A DNA stretch of 64,000 nt from an uncultured Sutterella sp. (lineage in GTDB: Bacteria > Pseudomonadota > Gammaproteobacteria > Burkholderiales > Burkholderiaceae_F): positions 62,001-126,000 of the forward strand of contig CAJKAP010000005.1 in NCBI GenBank assembly GCA_905197905.1, read 5' to 3'. Of this stretch, positions 1 through 9,900 are shown piece by piece. The notes beneath the pieces are model-generated. The model was given only the letters and a program-made list of their open reading frames with translations, was not told the DNA's origin and did no database searches. The position numbers and the translations under genes were made by a program. Numbering within the stretch: position 1 is the first letter of the stretch; each line of letters opens with the position of its first letter.

Positions 1-1368
1 GAGCACGCCTTCAGCGGTGGGCTCTGCACGGTAAGCAACGTAGGTGAGCTTAGCTTCCACCGGGTTGGTGGGCTCCACGTTCATAAAAAAGCGCACTTCC
101 GCGCCTTCTGGGAGCGCTACCGCATCGGCAATCGGGATTTCCGCCTCAAGGACCATATCCTTGGGACTGGCAATCGTCATGATGCGTTCCCCTAGTGCCA
201 CAGGGCGACCGCTCCACTCATCTTTATTGGCAAAAATTGCCAGACCGTCTTGCTCAGCGCGCACTTCGGTACGGTCAAATTCACGCGTGTAGTAGGCAAC
301 ATCACTTTGTGCCTGATCGCGTTTACGCTTGATGACGCCTAGCGCCATCTTGCTCTTATCGTCAAAAAACGCTTCTTGCTCACTCTGACGAAGCTGTGCC
401 TGAGCGACAGCAAGCGCTTGTTCTGCTGCTTGCAGCTGCCCCTTTAGTTCTCGTGCGTCCATACGGAAAAGGAGATCTCCTTTCTTAATCTCAGCGTTGG
501 GATTGACCATCACTTCGGCCACTACCCCAGCCAAGGGAGCACGTACCGTAAAAGGATTTTCTGCCACGATTTCCGCGGGTGCTAGCACACTTTGCGAAAC
601 AGGGAAAGCCAAAATCGCGAGGGCTGCTACGGCAATCCCCACGCGCACGGCACGGTGTCGTGTCCAACGCCAACTGCGTTTCGTCGCTTGCCAAAGCCCT
701 TTCTCGCCCATCCAATCCGAGCGACCCGCCTTTTGAGCAGCCCAAGCGTCCGCCAAAACACTCGCCCAAAGTTTCATGAGCGAGATATCGGTTTCTTGAT
801 AGGGTGTTTCGCTAAAAAAGACAACGCCAGCCTCGATCGCTTTGACGCGAGCACTGGGTTCAGCGGCTAAAGGCAACGACACCCAAAGGGCATAGGGAGG
901 AAAGTATTGACGCCACTTCTCGGCATCCGCTTCAGCAAGTCCCGCCACACCAAAACCTAAAACGATCGGTTCAGCGGGGCCTCTGAGAATCGGCTTTTGG
1001 ACAAGATGTTCGTTCGCAAAACGATCAAAGAAATCGGTAAGCCACTGGGAGAAGACCCCGTGGTGCGCCACTTCATTGCTCCCTGAAACGGCTTCAAGTG
1101 TCCCCTTTCCTACGCCTGCTTCTGGGCGCCACCAAAGGGCGGCTTGACGATAGGTAAGGACACTTCTTGTATCGTTAAGGGCAATAAAAGTGAGCGCCTT
1201 TCGGCTTGGTGAGTGACGAAGTCGCTCACTTAACCGAATAAAGCGCTCTAAACGCAAAGTACTTTCGTGAGAAGTCTGAAGTGCCTCTCGCAACGCTTGA
1301 AACGTTGGATGGGCACTAATGGGCTTCTCTCGAGACTCAGAAGAGGAATTCTGCGGGGTCTCAGCCAT
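1..1368 (-). CDS. HlyD-family membrane-fusion (periplasmic adaptor) protein, partial
   Basis: The reading frame is open from ATG at 1368 to the window edge, at least 456 residues; the C-terminus lies outside. Residues 1-240 are predicted cytoplasmic and lack a signal peptide. A single membrane segment (about 241-260) is followed by a biotinyl/lipoyl-like half motif (about 265-310, APLAGVV...GDLLFRMD) and a helical hairpin rich in Gln/Ala (about 310-345). This is the layout of an inner-membrane adaptor linking an exporter to an outer-membrane channel. It lies 33 bp after another adaptor and downstream of a TolC-like gene and a giant adhesin, so it probably helps export that adhesin. The long N-terminal cytoplasmic domain is unusual for HlyD and I could not assign it; a GAF-like or sensing fold is a guess. 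The energising exporter component is not seen and may lie beyond position 1. Confidence 0.8.
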   Translation of the reverse strand, partial: MAETPQNSSSESREKPISAHPTFQALREALQTSHESTLRLERFIRLSERLRHSPSRKALTFIALNDTRSVLTYRQAALWWRPEAGVGKGTLEAVSGSNEVAHHGVFSQWLTDFFDRFANEHLVQKPILRGPAEPIVLGFGVAGLAEADAEKWRQYFPPYALWVSLPLAAEPSARVKAIEAGVVFFSETPYQETDISLMKLWASVLADAWAAQKAGRSDWMGEKGLWQATKRSWRWTRHRAVRVGIAVAALAILAFPVSQSVLAPAEIVAENPFTVRAPLAGVVAEVMVNPNAEIKKGDLLFRMDARELKGQLQAAEQALAVAQAQLRQSEQEAFFDDKSKMALGVIKRKRDQAQSDVAYYTREFDRTEVRAEQDGLAIFANKDEWSGRPVALGERIMTIASPKDMVLEAEIPIADAVALPEGAEVRFFMNVEPTNPVEAKLTYVAYRAEPTAEGVL

Positions 1369-1401
1369 GCTCAAATTTTTCCTTTTAGGGAGGAGCGAAC
1401 T

Positions 1402-2178
1402 TTAGTGGGTGCGGATTGTCCCACTCATACCAGGAAGAAGCGGTAAGGGAGCACCCTCCGCCTTCCCTCCCTGGGGATTAACACTACGCAGAATTTTACC
1501 AGTGACTTTCACCGATTGGCTCACTGGGTCAATATTCCCTGCGATATGCGTGACTTCAACCGATTCAATCGAGCCAGTTTCATCAACTTCAAGCGTTAAA
1601 AGACTGCCCACTTTGAGCGTGCGAAGCATAGCGGAAGGCAAAATCGTTTCCACTTCAAAGCCACTATCGTCAAAGAGTGTAAAGAGTTTACTCCCCTCGC
1701 CCACAAACTCATGAGGCTTCACAAAGACTTCGCCCACAATGCCACCAAAGGGAGCCGTGAAACTGCACTTATCGACTTTCAAGCGTTCAATCTGCGATTC
1801 AGCCTGAGCGACCTGTACGCCAGCGCGTGCATCGGCAAAGTCACCCTGACTAATCGAATTGAGTTTTTTCAATTCAGAAGCGTTTTTCCAACGATTGCTC
1901 GCAGCAGCTTCTGCTGCCTGAGCGCGACGCAACTGCGCCTTTGCGCCAGAGCAGTCATAAGTGAGGAGCACTTCGCCCGCTTTAAAACGATCACCATCGT
2001 GCACTTTCACCGCATCGATGCGACCTTGCACCTCGCTAGAAATCACTGCCTGATGAATCGCTTTAATCTGCGCGCGGTACTGAGGGGCGGAGAGCCCCTC
2101 AGCTGAGGCAGCGAGAACTTGCGTCCCCGCCATCAGCATTAGCCCCAGACCACACAACGTTTTTTGTAAAGAAAACAT
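1402..2178 (-). CDS. RND/HlyD-type periplasmic adaptor subunit
   Basis: 258 residues. An N-terminal signal peptide (cleavage near residue 23, VLA-AS) is followed by a lipoyl-like half motif (IDAVKVHDGDRFKAGEVLLTYD region, about 54-76), a short alpha hairpin, and a second lipoyl half (SFTAPFGGIVGEVFV, about 138-153) with a beta-barrel domain to the end. It is short for the family (usual 350-400) and lacks a long membrane-proximal domain. The gene sits 23 bp after a TolC-like gene and 33 bp before a second adaptor. Two different adaptors plus a TolC-like protein next to an adhesin point to a dedicated export channel rather than drug efflux. That role is inferred from context. Confidence 0.82.
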   Translation of the reverse strand: MFSLQKTLCGLGLMLMAGTQVLAASAEGLSAPQYRAQIKAIHQAVISSEVQGRIDAVKVHDGDRFKAGEVLLTYDCSGAKAQLRRAQAAEAAASNRWKNASELKKLNSISQGDFADARAGVQVAQAESQIERLKVDKCSFTAPFGGIVGEVFVKPHEFVGEGSKLFTLFDDSGFEVETILPSAMLRTLKVGSLLTLEVDETGSIESVEVTHIAGNIDPVSQSVKVTGKILRSVNPQGGKAEGAPLPLLPGMSGTIRTH

Positions 2179-2201
2179 CGTTTGATTTTCTCAATATAGA
2201 G

Positions 2202-3899
2202 TTATTCGCCGCTACGCAAGGAGCCAAGGCTTTCCCAAGGCATGCCACGCACGAGGCGAACGGCCGTACGACCATCGTCACCAGCGGGGGCTTCAGAAGA
2301 GCCCTCTTCGCTCACTTCCCAGCCAGTGGCTTTAGAAGTAGCAGACGGGTGCACCTGAGAGCCGTAGAGCGTGTTCATCAAAGCGCCATCAGCCACCGCA
2401 CGGTCCTGAGCAGCAATCGCTTCAGCGATGCCCATCAAGGAGTGGTTCTTCACGGTATCGGGCACCGTATCAAAACCAGCGGCCTGGTAGATGGCGTCCT
2501 GAGCGTTGATCATTTCAGCGTAGCTCAAGTCACGAGCGCGCTTAGCGAGCAAGGTTTCGACGTGCGTACGCACGGCTTCGAGCTTCGTTTCGGTACGGCT
2601 ACGATAGGCGTTGTCGACCTGTTCGTTAATCGAATTCTGCACGCGGGAGATTTCATCAGCGCGCTTAAAGAGGCGTTCGGCGGCAAAGCGCTGGTGCCAA
2701 GCAATATGCACCTGAGAGAGCACGCTCATACGGATGGCCTGACGGCGAAGCGGAGCGAGTTCTTCACGGAGTTCAGCCCCCTTCATGATGGAAGGAATCT
2801 GGAAGAGGCTCAACAAGTTCCAACTCACCTGCGTACCAACGTCAGCCCAATGATCGTTCACCAAGTACTTGTTGCTGTCATAGTGAATGCCAGAGAAGAG
2901 CGAGACATTCGGGAAGAGCTTCAAAATAGCCATACGGGTTTCGAGCACCGCGTTACGAGCCAAATAGCTTTCTTCACGCAATTCTGGACGACGAACCATA
3001 GCGAGCACTTCCAAGTCGCTCAACTTGTAGGGCATCTTGGGCACAGCGTACTGCTGCTCGGTGGGAAGCGCCAATTCAAACGGCGTGCCAGGCTGCAAGT
3101 TCATCAACGTAGCGAGCTTAGACTTCGCTTTGATCAATTCGTCGTCAAGCGTTTCCAACTGGCGAACCAAATTCAAAAGTTCACGCTGATAGCGAAGCGC
3201 ATCCAACGGTTTCACCAAGCGGCGTTCTTCCGTTGCCTTCGACTGGGCGAGTGCAGTCTGGGCTTCATCCAAAGCGGCCTTCACTTCATCACGAAGTTGT
3301 TCAGCAGAGACGGCAGAGAGCCAAGCAGCACGGGTCTGACGAGCAATGTCAGCCACCACACGGCGACGGCGTTCTTCAGCGGCGTGAGCCTTGTTGCCAC
3401 TGGCCTTTGCTTCGTAGTAGCTCAAACCAAAGTCCAAAACGTTCCAGGAGAGTTCGAGACCAGCGGTCGTGCCGTCACGTTCACTGCTCTTAGAAGGCAC
3501 CAAGGACTGCTGACCCGTTGCCAAGCTTTCGCTCGAAGAGGCGAGATCGTTATCACGATCGCGGTAACCAGCACTTGCCGTCAACTTCGGCAAAAGGCTC
3601 ATGCTCTGCACATCAGCGATGTTTTCAGCAATGGCGCGTTCCATCATGGAGAGGCGATGTTCGAGGTTGTACTTAATCGCACGAGCGATGGCTTCTTCCA
3701 TCGTGATCGGAGCAGTCACAGGTTCCTGAGACTTGTACATCTGCTGCTGATCGAGCTGAGCGATAGCGATCATATCTTCAGTGGAAAGCTTTTCCGGTGC
3801 CATCACCGAGCAACCAGTCAAACCAATCACAAGGGCGCAACTCACGAAAAGCGAAACTCGGGAGCGCTGAGGACGGCGGGAAGTATTTTGCTGATTCAT
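2202..3899 (-). CDS. TolC-family outer-membrane factor, predicted lipoprotein
   Basis: 565 residues from ATG at 3899, chosen because the upstream in-frame start at 3905 is TTG. The N-terminus has basic residues, a hydrophobic stretch and a lipobox (LTGC), so it should be lipidated. Two long Ala/Glu/Arg-rich helical repeats (OEP domains) follow, typical of channel-tunnel proteins of type I secretion and RND pumps. It lies between the giant adhesin (80 bp upstream) and two adaptor genes, which suggests it is the outer-membrane exit of the adhesin exporter. An acidic/Ser-rich tail near the C-terminus is not part of the usual fold. Confidence 0.88.
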   Translation of the reverse strand: MNQQNTSRRPQRSRVSLFVSCALVIGLTGCSVMAPEKLSTEDMIAIAQLDQQQMYKSQEPVTAPITMEEAIARAIKYNLEHRLSMMERAIAENIADVQSMSLLPKLTASAGYRDRDNDLASSSESLATGQQSLVPSKSSERDGTTAGLELSWNVLDFGLSYYEAKASGNKAHAAEERRRRVVADIARQTRAAWLSAVSAEQLRDEVKAALDEAQTALAQSKATEERRLVKPLDALRYQRELLNLVRQLETLDDELIKAKSKLATLMNLQPGTPFELALPTEQQYAVPKMPYKLSDLEVLAMVRRPELREESYLARNAVLETRMAILKLFPNVSLFSGIHYDSNKYLVNDHWADVGTQVSWNLLSLFQIPSIMKGAELREELAPLRRQAIRMSVLSQVHIAWHQRFAAERLFKRADEISRVQNSINEQVDNAYRSRTETKLEAVRTHVETLLAKRARDLSYAEMINAQDAIYQAAGFDTVPDTVKNHSLMGIAEAIAAQDRAVADGALMNTLYGSQVHPSATSKATGWEVSEEGSSEAPAGDDGRTAVRLVRGMPWESLGSLRSGE

Positions 3900-3949
3900 A
3901 ATCAAGACCTAACAGTAAAAAAAGAGGCTTAAATAAAAAGGTTCCAAGT

Positions 3950-3971
3950 GGGGCTAGGCTTCCCTAGCCCC
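3950..3971 (-). other. stem-loop between adhesin and TolC-like gene
   Basis: A perfect 9-bp stem (GGGGCTAGG/CCTAGCCCC) with a 4-nt loop sits just after the adhesin stop codon. On the minus strand a T-run occurs about 10 nt after the stem, so it is not a canonical terminator. It could be a partial terminator or an mRNA-stabilising element that lowers expression of the export genes relative to the adhesin. Confidence 0.5.
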
Positions 3972-3985
3972 GGTAAATGTTGTTC

Positions 3986-6900
3986 TTATGAGGCTTTGGT
4001 GCTCACCTTCCCCATTAACGGGGTAGAGGTAAAGAGCGTCTCACGAGCAAGTTGTTCAGAAAGCGAGGTTGCACCTGTTGGAGCGCGACCCGTGGTGACA
4101 CCTTCAAGACCCACCTCTTCGAGAAGAGCCTGAAGTTCGGCATCCACCGCTTCAGCAACCTGAGGAGCAGCTACATCGGTCTCAGCAGCAGTCGCTGGCG
4201 TGGCTGGCTTACTTTCAGGAAGCATCGTTTCAATCGCTCGTTCGACACGCATTTCAAGCGCGCGGTCACGACGCTGATTGAGTTCGGTTTCACGAGCCTT
4301 GTCGTTCACACGAAGCATTTCAAAGAGCCCTTCGGCATCCGTCATGCGTGGCGTGAAGTCGGCAGACTTGAATTCCACAATGTTGCCCACCCCAAAGAGC
4401 GGCGTAAAAGCAGCCACATCGACTCGCAGAACGAGCGGATGGAATTGCTGGCGTTCAATGTCGCTCGGGAAGTCACCATCGCGAAGGTCTTCCAGACCCT
4501 GACCAAAGTCTTCTGGCCAGAGGGAAGGATCGGCGCTAGAAACACTCGGCACACGGAGAAGCACATTGATTTCGCGAATCGTGCTTTCACCAAATTCATC
4601 AGTGGCTTCAATCGAAAGCTTGAAGCTCGTTTCTGTGTCAACTTGACCCGAGAGCGTGCCCGTAGCTTCATCGAAGCTCACCCCTTCAGGGAGTACTTCA
4701 GGATTGAGCAACTTCACCGTTACCTTGTCACCTTCCGCATCAGTGAAGAGCGGTGCGAGCGGCGTGCTGAACTGGGATTCCACCCCAAAGTCAATCGCAT
4801 CCGTGTTGGCAACTGGCGCACTGTTGTCACGCATGATCACCGTGAAGGTGTACGTGGTGCTCAGACCATGAGAATCGGTCGCGGTGAGCGTGAATTTCAA
4901 TTCGCGCGGATTCACCGTTTCTTTTTCTTCATCGTCCGTACCCGTGTTGTCGTCGCTACCACCATTTTCATCAGAGGTCACTTCTTTGATCGTGCCCTTA
5001 CCGAAAATCAAGCCCGTATCAGCGTTGTAAGAGAACCCTTCCGGAGCAGAATCCAAGGTCACGGTAAATTCGTCACCATCAGGATCCTTGAAGAAGTCCT
5101 TAGCGCTAAACGAGGTTTCACGATCCACGATGATGGTGGGCAACTCGACCGTCTTATTGACAACTGGCGCATTGTTACCACGCACCGTGAAGGTGAAGGT
5201 GTAGCGAACCGGATCGTTCGTGCCGTCGTTCGCAACAAGCGTGAGTTTGTAGTTACCTAGCTCAAGAGCCGTACCCGAGAGCGTGCCCGTTGCAGGATCA
5301 AAACTCATGCCAGAAGGTAACGTGCCTTCTAAGCTATAAGTGAGCTCTTCACCGCTCGGATCCTTAATCCAATCCTTCATCGGAACGGAAACGTTTTCAC
5401 CAAAGAGCGCCTTGGGTACCGTGATATCGTCACTCACCACAGGAGCCTGATTGGCTACTACACTCAACTTCACCGTGCCCGTTGCCGTTTCGCCAGAGGC
5501 GTCAGTTGCCGTGAAGGCAATCGTGAAGGTGCCTGCGAGCTTGGGCGTGCCGCTAAAGCTCTTCGATTCAGCATTCCAAGTGAGGCCTAAATCAGCCAAG
5601 CTCACGGTCTTTCCGGAAGCATCAGTAACGGTTGTCGGCTGCACGGTGAGACCATCAAAGTCATCCGTAAAGAGATCAGCTGGCACTGCCACAGGTTCTG
5701 CAATCGGGAGATTCTGTTCACCAGCAGCAATCGTCAAGTTGGCGTGTTCCGTATTGAACTCTGGCGCATCGTTAGCGATTTCAACCGTAAACGTTGCAGG
5801 TTCAGACTTCGCACCGTACTGGTCAACCGCCACGATCGTCACCGTGAAGGTTCCGCTAGCAGCTGGTGTACCCTGGAGGTGTCCATCAACAACGGAGATG
5901 CCAGGTGGCAAGTCCGTAACTTCAAAGGTTGGAATCGTGTGACCTTCTGGATCGGTAAAGATCGAGGTGAGATCAAAGTCCACTGCTTCGCGACCAGCCA
6001 TAGCTGGCAATTGAGCCGCGTCATTCAAAACTGGTGGATCGTTTTCTACCACCAATTTCACTGTAGTCGTCACTTCCAAACCCTTAGCGTCCTTAGCAGT
6101 GACAGTAACTGTGAATTCACCAGACTGAGTCGGTGTACCCGAAAGGACACCTGCTTCGCTCAACGTCAAACCTTCTGGCAAATCAGTTGCTGTCAACGTC
6201 AGAGCATCCCCATCAGGATCCGAGAAAAGACCAGACCAGTTGGTGTTCACGGCCGTACCTGCTCGAGCAGTATCTGGCGTAAAGGCATCTACCACCACAG
6301 GAGGACGGTTAGCAGTACTGCTGATATCGAGCGTAAATGTGTGTTCGCTAGTAGCGCCGTACGGGTCAGTAGCCTTCAACGTAAGCGTCACTTCGCCTTC
6401 GGTCGTCGGGGCTGTACCCTTGATACTCATCGTCTTCGCATCAAAGGTGAGACCTTCTGGCAAACCAGTCATTTCCAAAGTGAGCGTCCCGCCTTCAGGA
6501 TCCTTGAAGATATCGACAGGCAAGCGCAACGTCACATCAAGACCAGGATAGACTTCAACGGAATAATCATCGCCTTGCGTCCATTCTGGAGCCAAATTCA
6601 CAAAGACGTTGACCGCCTTTTCTAACGTGAAGAGCGTACGATCCTGAGAATCTTTCACCGACATGTCAAAGTCAGCGCTACCACCAGCCGTGGTCTTATA
6701 GACCACATTCTGGAAGACTTCGCTCACAGTTTCCTGCGTTGTATCAGCAACAAACTTAAGCGTCAAGACCCCGTTTTCACTCGTCCAATCGGCAATTTTC
6801 ACGCCATTCTTCTGCACTTCCGTGCCGCTTAACGTGTAGTCACCGTCCTTCAAGCTGTAGGTAGCTGTGCTATCCGTGCTCTTCAATTCCCAACTGAGTG

Positions 6901-9900
6901 TAGTTACATCAAGAGAATCGCTAAAACGAGTCGTGACTTTAGGCAAAATCTGCGCGCCATCCGTTTCGTTATAGGGAACGGTCTTTTCTCCAGGATTATC
7001 GATAGAAACGTCAGCCATCTTCACGAAGAGCGCGCCTTCGGTCGATTTCTCACCGTCGCTCACAGAGATGGACAACTTAACCATATCTTGGCCCATGTCT
7101 TCATTGCTGTAGAGCACATGGCGCATCACATCCTTGGCCTTAGCCGCGGCAATCGTACTCGAGAAGGTGAGCGTTAATTTGCCATTTTCTACTGTCCAAT
7201 CAGCGATAGCGGTACTACCTTCGTAAACTTTACCGTTTTCAACACGGTAGTCGCCTGTTAGGTTATAGGTATCCTTGGCGTTAGCTTCCCCAGAGCGCAC
7301 GACTGTTAGGGAAACACCCTTATAGTCATTAGAAAGGTCGTCTTCGGCGTCGCTCACCGTCAAGCTACTACCGATCGAAGCGCCTTCACCTGTGTAGTAA
7401 CTCACTGCCCCAACCTGAGCAACCGAAACCCCTTGACCAACATAGAGACCACCCCAAAGAAGTGTCTTTCCATCAGGACTGATATCGAGGTTGCTACTAT
7501 GGATATATTGCGAGGAAGCGACGCTGCCCGACTTCGTCAAAGTTCCGTCCTCACCAACCGACAAGTAAATAACTTCTCGGACCTGATAGCCACCGAAATA
7601 CACCGTCGATTCATCTGGTGAGAGTTGAATATGCGCTTGAATGGCAGCAAATCCAGAAAGGGCCGCAGTGGTATGTTTGAGAACATAGTCGCTACCCTCT
7701 TTGAAATAAACCTCAACCTTGACACCAGTCGTCAAAGCGTAGATCTTGCTGCCATCTGCACTGATCTCGATATCGTACAGAGAAGCCCCTGTTGTGATTT
7801 TGTTCACAAATGTGAGTTTCCCAGTGTCGCTATCGCGACTAAAGACAGAAATGCTCTTTTCACTACGATTGGCCACAAAGACCTGCGTGCCGTCCTTAGT
7901 AATCTCAAGAGCAGAAGGCTTGTTAATATCAGCAGAGTCAATGACTTGTTCAAAAGTCAAATAACCATAGTCATCAATACTAAAGACACCGATCGCACTC
8001 TTAGCGGCAGCACCCAGTGCATTCGTCCCATTGATGGTATAAAGCGTCTTCCCATCTGCACTAACGACAATGTCAGAAACCCAACCATCAAGACCAGCTA
8101 CACCGTCTTCACCCTGTGTAGCGACCTTACCTTCATAGTAAAAACCGCCATCATCAGTGCGAGAAAACTTCACTAAACTGTACTGATTTGCATCCGTGTC
8201 GTAGCCAGCAACCCAAACCGACTTCCCATCGGGGCTGAACGCAACGGCAGAAATACGCTGAAGCCAGGGCGTATCTTCGCTCTGGGAGAATTTTTCAACA
8301 AACTTCATTTCGCCAGTTTCTGGGTCACGCTGATAGACAAAGAGAGTCGAAGTCCCTGAACTACCGTTATAACCACCAGACGAGCCTACAGTAATGGCCA
8401 TTTTGCCATCTGGAGAGAACTTCACCACATTGGTGTAGTCTCCAGTCGTTTCACTGAGCTCACCCTTTAGAGCAAAAGCGGTTGCATTAAAAGCACCATC
8501 GATCACTAAGTTAGGAGTCGTGTTCATATCCAACGTGATCGTCGTGGTGATGTTGGGATTAGCAGTGTCATCCCCATTACCAGCCGTACCACCATTGTCG
8601 CGAACTTCAGCAATCGTAAATGTACGCGTGCCGCTTAAGCCTAAGGTGGTTTGCCCCGCTACGCTACTGTTTCGGTACTGAACACCCGAGAGCAAATTAC
8701 CCGCATCACTAACGGAAATTCCGTTTGCGGACTCAAGGACTAGCGATGCCGTGTTATCAGCATTTACCGTATAGCGATATGTGAGACCAGAGCTTGTCTT
8801 CCCTTGAGAAGTTGCGTTAAGAGCAATTTCTACGCCGTCCACAATCAATACTTCTCGTGGATCTAAATCTGTCAAGTTACCGACATTAATCACCACACGA
8901 TCGATCAGCTGACCTGTTTCACCAGCATTAATGGCAACGCTATTAAAGACGCTAATTGCTTTATCTGCTGTGGTAACCGTTGCCGTGCCTTCACCCGACG
9001 TCGTCACTACAGGTTCAGTATTCGTGGTCACATTTAACGTCAACGTTTCAGTGGAAGACGTTTTTTCGCCGTCAGACAGCGTCATGCTCAGAGTAATCGA
9101 CGTTGCACCAGTTCCTGCTACATAGCGCCATGCCTGAACAGTGGCTTGAACTTCAGCTGTCGTGGTGTTAGCCGCGAAAATCAGCGTCAAAACACCATTA
9201 GCAGAAGTCACCGTTGCAATCGTTTTGTCTCCAGAAGAGATCGTGCTGCCCTTCAAAGTTAAAGCATCACTCACGAAACGATAGGTTCCACCAGTTTCAC
9301 TGGACTTCACCGTCCAAACGGCCTTTTCATAGCTACCCTGACGGTCCATTTCTGTGTCTTTCACAGTCAAAGCGCTAGTAAAGTCAATAGCAGAGCCAGC
9401 AGTCGCGTATTTTTCTGTCGACAAACGGATAAGCTTGTCTCCATAAATATAGAGCTCACCATTTTCGCTAAGAGTCAACTTACTTAAAGTGCCTAAGCCC
9501 GTTTTTTCAGCAACTTTGGTCAATACCCCAGAACTTGCCACGCTGTATTGCGTAAAGGTGCCATCTTCTTTAATCGTATAAAGAGTTTTACCATCAGCAC
9601 TAGCAGCCATATCAATAACATCTTCGAGCTCAGTTTGAGCCCCTTCGATATAGCCACCGCTTTGGCGAGCGAATGTCCACAACGTTCCTTCCGAAGACAA
9701 GAAGAACATCATGGAACCGTCTGAAGAAGCGGTCCACCCCTTAGGAGCACTAAAGTCTCCAAAGTCTCCGGTGAACATTTCCAAATCTTTTAAGGTTCCA
9801 TCACTCTGGATTTCATAAGGATGAATGTTAGGACTTAACCAGAACCAATCAATATCGTAGAGAACGTTGCCCGCAACAAAGAAGCTACGGTTGTTACCGT

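Noticed and set aside
2349..3932. 527-codon plus-strand frame antisense to the TolC-like gene
   Set aside because: Shadow of the real gene: codon pattern follows the minus-strand TolC frame, which has a lipobox and OEP repeats.
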